From NCBI GenBank assembly GCA_963696325.1, contig CAVOJV010000017.1, positions 1 through 47,485 of the forward strand: a stretch of DNA of 47,485 nt, read 5' to 3'. The first letter of the stretch is position 1; each line of letters begins with the position of its first letter. The stretch is from CAVOJV01 sp963696325 (GTDB lineage: Bacteria > Pseudomonadota > Gammaproteobacteria > Competibacterales > Competibacteraceae). Below the pieces are notes generated by a model, which saw only the letters and a program-made list of their open reading frames with translations, made no database searches and was not told the origin of the DNA. Both the position numbers and the translations under genes were made by a program. Shown one piece after another: positions 28,301 to 35,875 of this stretch.

Positions 28301-28806
28301 CACCATTGGGTCAACCTGTCGATGGCATCCTGGTTGGCCTGCTCATCTTGGAGCAGGCGCTCAGCGAACCGGGCGACGGCCAATTCCCGATCCTGGCTTT
28401 TCTGTCCGGTAATTTGCTTGCTCAGCCATTCGTTCAGTTGCCGGAACGGTTGCTTGATTTCACCTCGATAACGGCGTGTCCAACGCAGCACGAAGGTGTT
28501 CTTGAATGCCAATACGACCGCATGACCAAGAGTTGCTTCTCGGGCGGAAGTCAACTCCGCGTCGATGCCAAACAGCCCGGCGATGAAGTCCTCCAGATGT
28601 AGGGACATGGCCAACAGCAGTTCGCTGGTGGGCAGGGCAGGGACAGGTTTAGCATCCTGCCGATAGGCCAGCAACTGGTCTCGCAAGGCAGAGTCCTGTT
28701 CGCCAAGGTGATCCAGAAATCGGGTGTCCAGTCTTTCCAGACCGCTTACCTGAAAAAGTTCCGGAAAACTGAAGCCTTGCAATGTCAGTGAACTAATTGA
28801 TGTCAT
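25306..28806 (-). CDS. 1166-residue multi-domain FAD/Fe-S oxidoreductase
   Basis: Residues about 1-240 are helical with no assigned fold. Then come cysteines 245, 248, 256 and 283, and 323, 326 and 330 (YCIYCHIHDGDFC, ICNDCMKSC), able to hold iron-sulfur clusters as in GltD-type subunits. A dinucleotide-binding domain starts at GMGPAGF (389-395), with a second GG motif (VVIGGGLTAIDTANE). From about 860 a ferredoxin-reductase-like module follows (NFRPGQFYRLQTF, then LVLMGPTGAPVDIP). At the end PyrK-like cysteines lie at 1093, 1099, 1102 and 1121, suggesting a [2Fe-2S] site. This resembles a fusion of GltD and a dihydroorotate dehydrogenase electron-transfer subunit. The electron partners are unknown. 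It contains a G9 coding run (26877-26885), frame intact. It is coupled to an upstream ORF by ATGA. Confidence 0.85.
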   Translation of the reverse strand: MTSISSLTLQGFSFPELFQVSGLERLDTRFLDHLGEQDSALRDQLLAYRQDAKPVPALPTSELLLAMSLHLEDFIAGLFGIDAELTSAREATLGHAVVLAFKNTFVLRWTRRYRGEIKQPFRQLNEWLSKQITGQKSQDRELAVARFAERLLQDEQANQDAIDRLTQWCVLALSDPLGRQTVRGWTSFKLPAKVDHARLVPLTQVDTDRLERLQAEPFKFRERDGFGLTDQRMSARAVRGEVDYCIYCHIHDGDFCAKGFPEKKGKPELGLKMDPLGVTLTGCPLEERISEMHVLKKDGRTIAALAMAMVDNPMMPATGHRICNDCMKSCIYQKQDPVNIPQIETRVLTDVLELPWGVEIYDLLTRWNPLRQAQYLPKPYNGRQVLVAGMGPAGFTMAHHLTLEGCAVVGIDGLKIEPLPRAILEQPVRRWADLVEPLDQRILMGFGGVAEYGITVRWDKNFLKLIYLSLARRPHFQVFGGVRLGGTLTLEDAWELGFEHVCIATGTGFPRVIPMGNSLARGMRQANDFLMALQLTGAGKETSLANLQVRLPAVVIGGGLTAIDTANEVQAYYIKQVEKVVTRYEKLAETQGEDGIRAGLNEEDLETLAELLEHGRAVRAERERAAMAAEAPSFIALLRSWGGVTLAYRKGMNASPAYTRNHEEIIKAMEEGLYYAEGVDPLRVELDRYGHVQVLICRRMKCVQGRWLATGEELTLPARSVFVAAGAQPNTLYEQEYPGSFKLEGDHFLPHVEHPDGMQPVQVAQHCKIPEFGPFTSYHHQGHSVTFIGDTNPVFHGSVVKAMASSKRSYPLIMAALAHRPPAAETSYAEFKERMTELLTPRVAKVRRDNPTMVEIWVRAPMAARNFRPGQFYRLQTFESTSPLVEGTRLQIPLLTVSGTGVKDDMIRLLVLQWGTGPRLVSRLKPGDPLVLMGPTGAPVDIPDHKTVMVVAGRWGAAVMLDIGHALQEAGNRVLYIAAFGKADEVDHQDELEVGADQIVWCTAAEPRIPARRAQDVSVVATDIVDLVRRYGQSEIQTGGPEPISLKEIDRIMVMGSTGLLKAFQTALANGVLKNYFRPDAQATGTVGSPMQCMLKGVCAQCLQWQVDPETGQRTRAVFSCAGQDQPLTWIDLDNLAARQNQNRLADRLSSLWLDYVLSREIVMDE

Positions 28807-28976
28807 CTCTTAAAGTCCAGGGCCAGTGCCGCCCGCGTGGCACAGTTGACCGGTAGGGTGAAGGTTTGACAGGCGCGTTCGGTAGTTGGAATAATGATCC
28901 CATGAAAATGAGTTGTTTTGCTGCGAATTCTCAGCGCATCGCCGTCTTTGACAAATGCGCAGACGGATCGGTCCAC
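28803..28976 (-). CDS. Small unrecognised ORF coupled to the oxidoreductase
   Basis: 57 residues, opening with GTG (VDRSVCAFVKDGDALRIRS) and ending NCATRAALALDFKR. Its TGA overlaps the oxidoreductase ATG (ATGA at 28803-28806), the sign of translational coupling. Middle part reads THFHGIIIPTTERACQTFTL. Two cysteines follow the pattern of no family that I recognise. An in-frame stop lies three codons before the GTG and no ribosome site is visible, so it could be the C-terminal stub of a larger lost gene. Real coding status rests on the overlap and on protein-like composition. Confidence 0.4.
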   Translation of the reverse strand: MDRSVCAFVKDGDALRIRSKTTHFHGIIIPTTERACQTFTLPVNCATRAALALDFKR

Positions 28977-29052
28977 TGTTGGTCACAGTGAAGGGTCACT
29001 AAGGCGATTTCTGTGAAAGATTATCCCCCAGGCGAGATTGTTCGATGGTTTC

Positions 29053-29087
29053 GGAGACCTTCAGGTCTCCCCCTTAAAAAGGGGGAG
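29053..29087. repeat. Two overlapping inverted repeats
   Basis: GGAGACCT-TC-AGGTCTCC (29053-29070) and CTCCCCCTT-AAA-AAGGGGGAG (29067-29087) are both perfect and share four bases, so the two stems compete. The element lies 112 bases beyond the 3' end of the minus-strand DUF2817 gene and could terminate it or act as a switch. The CCCCCTT/AAGGGGG core is common in dispersed intergenic repeats. No second copy was seen in this window. The remaining parts of 28977-29198 hold nothing I can support. Confidence 0.5.
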
Positions 29088-29198
29088 GAAAAACCTCGCG
29101 CCAAACTGCTCTGCAGGAAAAGGAAATTTTGCTGCTTTCATTTCTGAAAATCACCTAAGCGCTGCAAGAAGAATAGCCAAAATGAATGGGTGCAAACC

Positions 29199-30251
29199 TC
29201 AACTCTTTGGACTTAATACGGCAGCAGCCTGTTTTATCAAACCTACACCCTGTCCCAGAATCGCCGCTCGCCAAGCAGCGGAGGGTGGGCAGAACATCTT
29301 TTGCAACCGGCGTTTGCTAGGATGACTCAGGGCGCCGCCGCCATAATGGTGCCAGCGGTTCTCCTCGCGTAGCGCATGGAGTACCTGCAGGACCGGGTAG
29401 GTACCGAATTCCTGGGTGAGGGCCTCGACCCGGATGCCCGGCAGCGTCGCCGGTAGGGCCTCGCCAAGCCCGCCCTGAATGATATAGGGTAACTTGGTAA
29501 ACGGCCGCAGGTTCATCAGCGTCCTTAAGCCCAGTCCGGTTTTAGACGGTATTTCCATAAACAGCGCTTCCCGAGCCCAGGGGCCAAGGCCCGTGTGCAC
29601 ATCGATGGCCAACACATACTCTGCGTGAACCAATTGTTCAGCCAGCCACTTCAAAAAGCGGCGTGGTCCCTGCTGTAACGCAGTACCACCATAAAACAGG
29701 CCTCTGGGATAGTCGTACTGACCGGCGGCGACTGCCTGTTTCAAAGCCGGCAGCCCATGGCACAGTATCTGTACGAGCACCCGAGCCAAAAAACCATCCC
29801 ATGCCGGAGGAGAGCGGGGATTCAAGAGTTTATCCATGGCGCGGTAAGCCTGAGAGGCGCCTAACCAACGCTGGCCGGGACCCGGAAAATTGCGGTTGAG
29901 ATCCACGTTGGACTCGTTTACCCGTCGCCACCAAGCCATCCCGTAGGGGTTGAGAGCATGGACTAAAATCAGGGCTGCATCGGCAGCAAGCGCGGGTGGT
30001 TCGGCAAGCACCTGCAGCTGAATGGCTGAGCCGGCGAAACCTTCCACGCCATGCAGGCCTGAAATGTGTAATAGCACTTGCCGCGGCTTAAGGCTGCCTA
30101 CCCAGGCAATATCGATGGCCAGGGTCTCGCCCTGTAGTCCCTGGCCATCCAGTTCCAAGCAATCGAGAGTGGCATCGGCAGCTGTGGCGGCAGCGAGAAA
30201 GCGTTGCCGGGCCTGTGGGTAATCCGCTGAAAAATAGTTGTTGGCATTCAT
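29199..30251 (-). CDS. DUF2817 (M14-like) metallopeptidase-family protein
   Basis: 350 residues if translation starts at 30251 (MNANNYFSADYPQARQRF); a start 48 bases earlier is open but not family-like. SGLHGVEGFAGSAIQ supplies the HxxE zinc pair of M14-type carboxypeptidases. LNPYGMAWWRRVNESNVDLNRNF is the DUF2817 hallmark. A later histidine in LAIDVHTGLGPWAREALF would be the third zinc ligand. Family proteins are predicted amidohydrolases or carboxypeptidases with unknown substrates. No signal peptide. The region 30252-30622 upstream has no other gene and must hold divergent promoters. Confidence 0.82.
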   Translation of the reverse strand: MNANNYFSADYPQARQRFLAAATAADATLDCLELDGQGLQGETLAIDIAWVGSLKPRQVLLHISGLHGVEGFAGSAIQLQVLAEPPALAADAALILVHALNPYGMAWWRRVNESNVDLNRNFPGPGQRWLGASQAYRAMDKLLNPRSPPAWDGFLARVLVQILCHGLPALKQAVAAGQYDYPRGLFYGGTALQQGPRRFLKWLAEQLVHAEYVLAIDVHTGLGPWAREALFMEIPSKTGLGLRTLMNLRPFTKLPYIIQGGLGEALPATLPGIRVEALTQEFGTYPVLQVLHALREENRWHHYGGGALSHPSKRRLQKMFCPPSAAWRAAILGQGVGLIKQAAAVLSPKS

Positions 30252-30622
30252 TGGTCGACACCGTCCTGGATATTGCCGCAGGTTGGGCTGGTATGGCAAT
30301 TGGAAACAGATGCCTGGTTGGCTTATATCGTCAGTTGCGCAGCCTGCGCGCGTACAGCGCTTGGCCTCTGTGCCACTGGGTCCGGTAATAGGATTGCACT
30401 GTGTTGTCGGAATTTTAGGTTGCAGTGGTTAAATATAGTAGGATCTTTAGGCAACTTTTCGCCTACTCTGAACCTGTCAAAAAATAACCTGTAAAAGTTT
30501 TGCTGACATAACCAAATGTCTTCTTGCTTGCAGAGTGTGGACTGTACAACTTATTTGCAGAAGGGCCCTATGGATTCGGCGCATTGTCAATCGTTCCCGT
30601 AGCCCTGGTTCTAACATAAGTT

Positions 30623-32197
30623 ATGGAAGCGCTCTGGATCGCTGTTGCCTTCGGTTTTGGGCTGTTAATTCGCGTGCTCGGGTTGCCACCCCTGGTGGGA
30701 TATCTGGCGGCCGGCTTTATGCTCAATGGCCTCGGTCAGCAGGGCGGTCAGTTGCTCGATCACGTGGCCCACAGCGGGGTCCTACTGCTGCTGTTCGGCG
30801 TGGGCCTCAAGCTGCGTTGGAAAAGCGTGATACGGCCCGAAGTCTGGGGTGGTGGTCTGTTACATCTGGGCGTTATCGCAGCGCTTCTAGGAGCAGCGCT
30901 GCATTACCTGGTCCCGCTGTCTCTGAATATGGCGTTGTTATTGGCCGCCTCGCTGGGTTTTTCCAGCACCGTGCTGGCCGCCAAAGTGCTGGAGCAAAAG
31001 CGGGAATTACGCGCTTTTCATGGCCGGGTGGCTATCGGCATCTTGATTATTCAGGATCTGGTGGCGGTGGGGCTATTGAGTTTCTCCGGAACCAGCACTC
31101 CTTCACCTTTGGTTCTGCTGCTGGCGCTGTTGCCGTTGCTGCGCTGGCCGGTCCAGCGCCTGCTGGACCTGATCGGTCACGATGAACTGCTCATCCTGTA
31201 TGGGCTGTTGCTGGCTTTGGTGATGGGAGGATTGGGCTTCGAATATCTCGGGCTGAGTTCTGAGCTGGGTGCTCTGCTGCTGGGTGCTCTGCTGGCCGGA
31301 CATTCCAAGGCCCATGAATTGTCCGATGCCCTTTGGGGGCTCAAGGAGGCTTTTCTGGTGGGGTTCTTTCTGCAAATTGGTCTGGCCGGCTGGCCGACCC
31401 TCGAGAGTCTGGGTTTCGCCCTGCTGTTGGTATTGCTGCTGCCCGCCAAAGCGGCTTTATTTTTCCTCATTCTCATCGTATTCAGGTTGCGTGCCAGAAG
31501 TTCTTTCCTGGTCGGTTTAACGCTGGCCAGCTACAGTGAGTTTGCCTTGATCGTCGCTCAGCTTATGGTCAAAAGCGGTACGCTCAGCCCTTCGTGGTTG
31601 GTGTTGTTGGCCATCGCTATTGCACTGTCCTTCCTCGTTGCCGCCCCCCTCAACCGCCTCGCCCACAGCCTCTATGAGCGGTTCGAATCACGCCTGCTAC
31701 CCTTCGAACTGGCCCAACGCCATCCCGATGAACAACCGATTTCGCTGGGCAGGGCGCATATCCTGATTCTAGGCATGGGCCGCACTGGCAGCGCCGCCTA
31801 CGATTTTCTGCATAGACGCCATTCCGAGCGGGTTGTGGGGCTGGATTCCGATCTGGGCAAGGTGGAGATGCATTTGCACCAGGGCCGGCGGGTACTCTAT
31901 GCTGACGCCGAAGATCCGGGTTTCTGGCATACCCTGAAACTGGTTGAGATCAAGGCGGTTATCCTGACCATGCCGGATGCTGAGGCCAAGTTGATTGCCA
32001 CCAAACAATTGCGCCGCCGCGGTTTTCCCGGGCTTATCGGCACTACCAGCGATTATCCGGATGAAGCGCAAACCATCGCCACCGCCGGCGCCGACATGAC
32101 GTTTATGTCCTTCGACGAGGCCGGTGCGGGGCTTGCCGAGCATGTCTGGCACGCCATCTATGATGAGGTTACCAAGGTTGAAAGGGAGCACGTTTGA
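30623..32197 (+). CDS. KefB/YbaL-type cation:proton antiporter with RCK domain
   Basis: 524 residues of the CPA2 family. About twelve hydrophobic segments span residues 1-360, with VGYLAAGFMLNGLG, LLLFGVGLKLRW and GILIIQDLVAVGLL. The last contains the conserved QD of the transport site. A cytosolic TrkA-N/RCK domain follows (about 385-510): ILILGMGRTGSAAYDFL is its NAD-binding loop. Members export K+ or Na+ in exchange for protons and respond to nucleotide or glutathione adducts; which ion is used here is not visible. The ATG is weakly supported by an upstream TAAG. Confidence 0.88.
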   Translation: MEALWIAVAFGFGLLIRVLGLPPLVGYLAAGFMLNGLGQQGGQLLDHVAHSGVLLLLFGVGLKLRWKSVIRPEVWGGGLLHLGVIAALLGAALHYLVPLSLNMALLLAASLGFSSTVLAAKVLEQKRELRAFHGRVAIGILIIQDLVAVGLLSFSGTSTPSPLVLLLALLPLLRWPVQRLLDLIGHDELLILYGLLLALVMGGLGFEYLGLSSELGALLLGALLAGHSKAHELSDALWGLKEAFLVGFFLQIGLAGWPTLESLGFALLLVLLLPAKAALFFLILIVFRLRARSSFLVGLTLASYSEFALIVAQLMVKSGTLSPSWLVLLAIAIALSFLVAAPLNRLAHSLYERFESRLLPFELAQRHPDEQPISLGRAHILILGMGRTGSAAYDFLHRRHSERVVGLDSDLGKVEMHLHQGRRVLYADAEDPGFWHTLKLVEIKAVILTMPDAEAKLIATKQLRRRGFPGLIGTTSDYPDEAQTIATAGADMTFMSFDEAGAGLAEHVWHAIYDEVTKVEREHV

Positions 32198-32285
32198 GGA
32201 TGCGGACAGATTTCGTCTCTGGTTGTCTATAAGAATTGGCGACTTTGGCCGACAATCTTTATATAGCTCGTCACGAGGAAAAGTC

Positions 32286-32684
32286 ATGAAATTTCAGATC
32301 AATAAGACCGAGGCGGAGTGGAGGGATCTATTGACGCCTGAGCAATTCACCGTGTGCCGTAATAAAGGCACGGAGCGGGCTTTCAGCGGCAAGTACCATG
32401 ACAACAAAAAACCTGGCGTCTATCGCTGCGCCTGTTGTGGGGCGGATTTGTTTACGTCCGATGCCAGTTTCGATTCCGGTACCGGTTGGCCCAGCTTTTG
32501 GGCGCCTGTCGACCAGGCAAACGTTGCAACCGAAACTGACAACAGTTGGTTCATGCGTCGCACCGAGGTGGTCTGCAGTCAGTGTGGAGCTCATTTGGGC
32601 CATGTGTTCGACGATGGGCCGGAACCTACCGGCTTACGCTATTGCATTAACTCCGCGTCCCTGGATTTCGAGGCCAAGAGTTGA
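32286..32684 (+). CDS. msrB: Peptide methionine-R-sulfoxide reductase MsrB
   Basis: 132 residues. Repairs methionine-R-sulfoxide in proteins. Zinc is held by CACC (Cys48, Cys51) and CSQC (Cys97, Cys100). The catalytic cysteine is Cys120 in GLRYCINSASLDF. Active-site GTGWPSFWAP and HLGHVFDDGP complete the family. The longer open frame upstream is rejected in favour of the ATG at 32286, preceded by CACGAGGAAAAGTC. The gene is 88 bases after the antiporter stop. Confidence 0.95.
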   Translation: MKFQINKTEAEWRDLLTPEQFTVCRNKGTERAFSGKYHDNKKPGVYRCACCGADLFTSDASFDSGTGWPSFWAPVDQANVATETDNSWFMRRTEVVCSQCGAHLGHVFDDGPEPTGLRYCINSASLDFEAKS

Positions 32685-32823
32685 ATTCTGAATTCGCTAA
32701 CGTCCCGCGAGTGAGGCGGTTAAGATAACCTGTCTTTAAACCAATTCTGGCAATTAAGTTAATTCTAGTGATGAGCGATTCCGTCCAGGGCTAATGCCGC
32801 CTAGCTCAAGCATTGACCACCTA

Positions 32824-33051
32824 ATGAGCACAAAAACTATGCCCGACCATATCTATAAAATTATCGAATTGACCGGTTCCTCCAAAACAGGCCTCGAAGA
32901 CGCCGTGCAAAACGCGATAGCCAGAGCCTCGAAAACCATCCACAACATGCGTTGGTTTGAAGCAACTAATATCCGCGGTCATATTGTCGGTGGGGCGGTA
33001 AGCCATTGGCAGGTTACCATTAAGGTTGGCTTTACGCTGGAAGACGACTAG
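32824..33051 (+). CDS. Dodecin flavin-binding protein
   Basis: 75 residues; MPDHIYK at 32839 is the alternative and may be the true start. HIYKIIELTGSSKTGLEDAV, NAIARASKTIHNMRWFEA and HWQVTIKVGFTLE match dodecin throughout. The tryptophan in MRWFE stacks on flavin. Dodecins are dodecameric flavin-storage or buffering proteins. The IS4-family element begins 19 bases after the stop (8 bases to its target duplication), so it inserted in the trailer without harming the coding region. Confidence 0.93.
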   Translation: MSTKTMPDHIYKIIELTGSSKTGLEDAVQNAIARASKTIHNMRWFEATNIRGHIVGGAVSHWQVTIKVGFTLEDD

Positions 33052-33058
33052 GAACCGG

Positions 33059-33069
33059 GGGGTTATAGC
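33059..33069 (+). repeat. Left 11-bp target-site duplication
   Basis: GGGGTTATAGC immediately precedes the left end of the IS element and is repeated at 34429-34439 immediately after its right end. Eleven bases is a typical duplication length for IS4-family elements, and the identity of the copies indicates recent insertion. Confidence 0.85.
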
Positions 33070-34428
33070 CTTTCTGGGGTAGGTTTTTAAGCAACTTGGC
33101 ACTACCGAGCATGGTTGAATGAGGTACTTGGCAAGCCATCGTGGTGTGAGGCATGGTGTGGGAATCTTCTCTCCCCTTACCTCCGGAGACCCCCGATGGC
33201 TTGCCAGAACGCAGTGTATCAATGGACCACGGAAGTGACTACCCACTTGCCGCACCTGAGTAAACCCCAAGCAACCGTATTGGCATTATGGAGTTTGGGA
33301 ATGGTACTGGCCCGCTCCTGTGCCCTGAGCGCGGTGGCTAGCTGGCTGGCCGCGTGGTTGGGGCGTAAAGAGAATACGGTACGTCAACAGTTGCGGGAGT
33401 TTTGCTACGAAGCACGGGCCAAGCGAGGCAGCCGACGCCAAGCGTTGGTGGTGGAGAACTGCTTTGCGCCGCTGTTGGCCTGGGTACTGCGCGGGTGGGA
33501 AGGGAGCCAACTGGCGCTGGCGCTGGATGCCACCCAGTTGGGACAACGGTTTGTGGTGCTGGCGATCAGTGTGGTCTATCGGGGCTGTGCGATCCCGGTG
33601 GCCTGGGCGGTACTGCCGGCGGGACACAAGCAGGCCTGGAGACCAGTATGGTTGCGGTTGCTGCGGCGCTTACAGCCTGCCCTGCCGCGCGCGAAGCTCG
33701 TGATTGTGTTGGCCGATCGGGGCTTGTATGCCCGCTGGCTGTTTCGCCGGATCGTGCGCCTGGGCTGGCATCCGTTCTTGCGGATCAACAATAGGGGCAC
33801 CTTTCGGCCTGCCGGTAGCCCGCTCTGCCGACCCCTGCTCAGCTTTGTCCCGCGGCCGGGCACCGCCTGGCAAGGTGAAGGGATCGCCTTTAAGGGGTTC
33901 CAGCGCTGCTTGACTTGTACCCTGCTAGCGCGTTGGGAAACCGGCTACCAAGACCCCTGGCTAATCCTGACCGATTTACCGCCGATGGCGAGCGACGCCT
34001 GCTGGTATGGGCTGCGGGCCTGGATCGAGCAAGGCTTTAAAATCACTAAACGGGCCGGCTGGCAGTGGCAGCGTACCCGCATGAACGACCCCGCGCGGGC
34101 GGCACGCCTGTGGTTGGCGGTAGCCGTGGCTACCCTGTGGTTGCTCAGTGTAGGGGGCGAAGCTGACCACCGTATCCCGCCCAGCACACTACCCGATCTC
34201 ACCCCGGTACTGAGTTCCCCTAGGCGCTCGCGTCAAGCCACCCGCTTACGCCTAGTCAGTGTCTTCCGCCAAGGCTGGATCACTATTATGGTGGCGCTGC
34301 TCAATCGCCGTCGCCTGCCCATCGGTCGTTTCGTGCCCGAACCCTGGCCCAGTGCCGAGTTAAGAGCAGGAAAGCGGGGAGCGGAGCAGGATGTCCCTCT
34401 GGCAGCATAAAAAACCTACCCCAGAAAG
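33070..34428 (+). mobile_element. Complete IS4-family insertion sequence, 1359 bp
   Basis: Terminal inverted repeats of 19 perfect bases: CTTTCTGGGGTAGGTTTTT at 33070-33088, and its complement ending at 34428. The element carries one transposase gene reading rightward and is flanked by an 11-bp direct repeat. Both ends and the transposase frame are intact, so it is probably still mobile. It separates dodecin from older IS91 and methyltransferase debris. Confidence 0.9.
33196..34410 (+). CDS. IS4-family DDE transposase
   Basis: 404 residues from the ATG at 33196 after GGAGACCCCCG; the frame remains open upstream but that part lies in the leader. The catalytic triad is visible: ALDATQLGQRF (first Asp), IVLADRGLYARWLFRRI (second Asp) and GLRAWIEQGFKITKRAGWQW (Glu in the YREK-like motif). 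The N-terminal region is rich in tryptophan and basic residues for end binding. It catalyses cut-and-paste transposition of the element bounded by 33070 and 34428. No frameshift or stop is present. Confidence 0.92.
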   Translation: MACQNAVYQWTTEVTTHLPHLSKPQATVLALWSLGMVLARSCALSAVASWLAAWLGRKENTVRQQLREFCYEARAKRGSRRQALVVENCFAPLLAWVLRGWEGSQLALALDATQLGQRFVVLAISVVYRGCAIPVAWAVLPAGHKQAWRPVWLRLLRRLQPALPRAKLVIVLADRGLYARWLFRRIVRLGWHPFLRINNRGTFRPAGSPLCRPLLSFVPRPGTAWQGEGIAFKGFQRCLTCTLLARWETGYQDPWLILTDLPPMASDACWYGLRAWIEQGFKITKRAGWQWQRTRMNDPARAARLWLAVAVATLWLLSVGGEADHRIPPSTLPDLTPVLSSPRRSRQATRLRLVSVFRQGWITIMVALLNRRRLPIGRFVPEPWPSAELRAGKRGAEQDVPLAA

Positions 34429-34439
34429 GGGGTTATAGC
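34429..34439 (+). repeat. Right 11-bp target-site duplication
   Basis: Second copy of GGGGTTATAGC, directly after the right inverted repeat. Its host context continues into CGGGTTGGTTGC, so the pre-insertion sequence can be reconstructed as ACCGG followed by one copy of the repeat and CGGGTTGG. Nothing coding is seen in 34440-34626. Confidence 0.85.
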
Positions 34440-34626
34440 CGGGTTGGTTGCAAGAAAGAGTTCAAGTAAGCTGCGGCGCGGCAGTTTCTTTCTGCTCTGA
34501 TTTGGCGAAGCATTTCGTCTAGGTCTTCCCAAACACCGCTGTTCGGTCGACCACTGGTTCCTCTTTACTCTCCCCTCCGGGCCGCATTCCGCGGCCAGGG
34601 ACTCAACCCAGCAGAGGGGAGACATC

Positions 34627-35513
34627 ATGACCACCGATGGGTACCAACAGGCGATCGCTGCCCTTCAGCGCAACGGCCTTGGTGAGCGCACCCAGGAAGC
34701 CTGTGTCCGCGCCATAGGCATGCTCGTCGAATGCTACGGCAACGCGCCCGATCAGATCACGGAGCCGGAGCGTCACCAGTACTTTCTCCATCGCCGAAAC
34801 CAGGACGGCTGGTCGCCCAATACGATGCCCATTTGCTGTTGCGGGATCCGCCCTTGGGTTGTGCACGTCCTCAGGCGCGACTGGCATACCCTGGCGGTGA
34901 TCCGCGCCCAGAACGAGCGGCGTCTGCCGGCGGTACTCAGCCAGGCGGAGGGGCGCGCCATTGTCGGCGGCGTCCGCACGCCTCACCATTGCGCCTTTGG
35001 CCGCCGTCTGGCAGCCGGACTGGAACGTCAACTGCCAGGCGGTACCCAACGCCGAGGCTTCGATCAGCTATCTTGCACCCTCTGTGTTCAAGGTCGCCAG
35101 CGCCGATCAGCGCATCCTGGACGTCCAAGACGGGCAAGTGAGCTTCTCCTACCGGAAAGCCGGTAGCCATCGCGCTCGAACCTGGTGTCTCGATGCCATG
35201 GAATTCATCCGGCGATTCCTGCGGCATGTGTTACCCACCGGTTTTATGAAGGTGCACTACTACGGCGTTCTCTCGCCGACCGCCAAGATGCCGCTGAAGG
35301 AGGGTAGGGCGAGGGTGGAACTGGCTTACGGGCTTTGCCGTGACGGTGCCGGAGCGAAAGCCGGCTGACCCACAGCGCCCTGCCTGCCAAGCCTGCGGCG
35401 GCGCTTTGCGCTTTTACCGCTCACTGCGCGCCGACCGTTCCGGCGCGCCCCGCCCAACCTCCCAAAAAGCAATCCCCTTATTCAAGCCCCATGCCGGATT
35501 CCGGGCCTCTTGA
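34627..35513 (+). pseudogene. Chimeric remnant: integrase N-terminus joined to IS91 transposase C-terminus
   Basis: Residues 1 to about 125 match the SAM-like N-terminal domain of tyrosine recombinases that accompany IS91-type elements (DGYQQAIAALQRNGLGERTQ, WSPNT, VHVLRRDWHTLAVIRAQNE). It starts after GGGGAGACATC. Near 35005 the sequence passes, in another frame, to the C-terminal part of an IS91-type Y2 transposase: VWQPDWNVNCQAVPNAEASI, SYLAPSVFKVAS and EFIRRFLRHVLPTGFMKVHY. After another shift comes the usual end, CQACGGALRFYRSL, closing at TGA 35511-35513. The integrase catalytic domain and the transposase HUH and tyrosine residues are missing. A deletion between adjacent int and tnpA genes best explains it. 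Non-functional. Confidence 0.7.
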
Positions 35514-35598
35514 ACACCGGATTGAAATGATCGCATTGTCAGAATCCGTTAACACCCTGACAGTTAAACTCTTGAACGGCGCCCCCTCCTCTCCAAAT

Positions 35599-35875
35599 TC
35601 AGTGCCAGCCATCGCCGCAAAATCTCGTTTTTGCTATTTCGCCAATCCAAACTGTAAGCTGACCCAGTTCCGCCGCGTAAGGGGTGATCCCCATCCCTAA
35701 CACTGCTTTCGGCCCCACCACCGGGAAGTCCCGTTGCAAACCCAGCGCTTCGGCTTCCATCATATCCGGGTGTTCTCTATCCTTAAGAGAGTTTGCAGGA
35801 CGGTATACAGGAAATTGCCTAAGCCGCACGCCGGGTCTAGCAACTGGATTGTCAGTTCTTTAAACCAGCCTTTTA
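35599..35875 (-). pseudogene. DNA adenine methyltransferase fragment
   Basis: Read on the minus strand from 35875: KGWFKELTIQLLDPACGLGN then FLYTVLQTLL. This contains motif I of N6-adenine methyltransferases (DPACGSGNFLY in intact members). After a frameshift near 35790 follows MMEAEALGLQRDFPVVGPKA, then ITPYAAELGQLTVWIGEI, the segment typical of large type IIG or BREX PglX-like methyltransferases. The N-terminal part, motif IV (NPPF/Y) and the specificity domain are gone. The fragment abuts the doxX stop. It is probably left over from a restriction or phage-defence locus, invaded by IS91-like and IS4 elements. Confidence 0.68.

Noticed and set aside
27163..28602. Long plus-strand open frame of 479 codons opposite the oxidoreductase
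   Set aside because: It is antisense to a well-supported coding gene with conserved motifs; its translation has no domain and reflects high GC content.
31681..31692. GGTTCGAATC, like a tRNA T-loop
   Set aside because: It is inside the antiporter coding region with no acceptor stem or anticodon arm around it.
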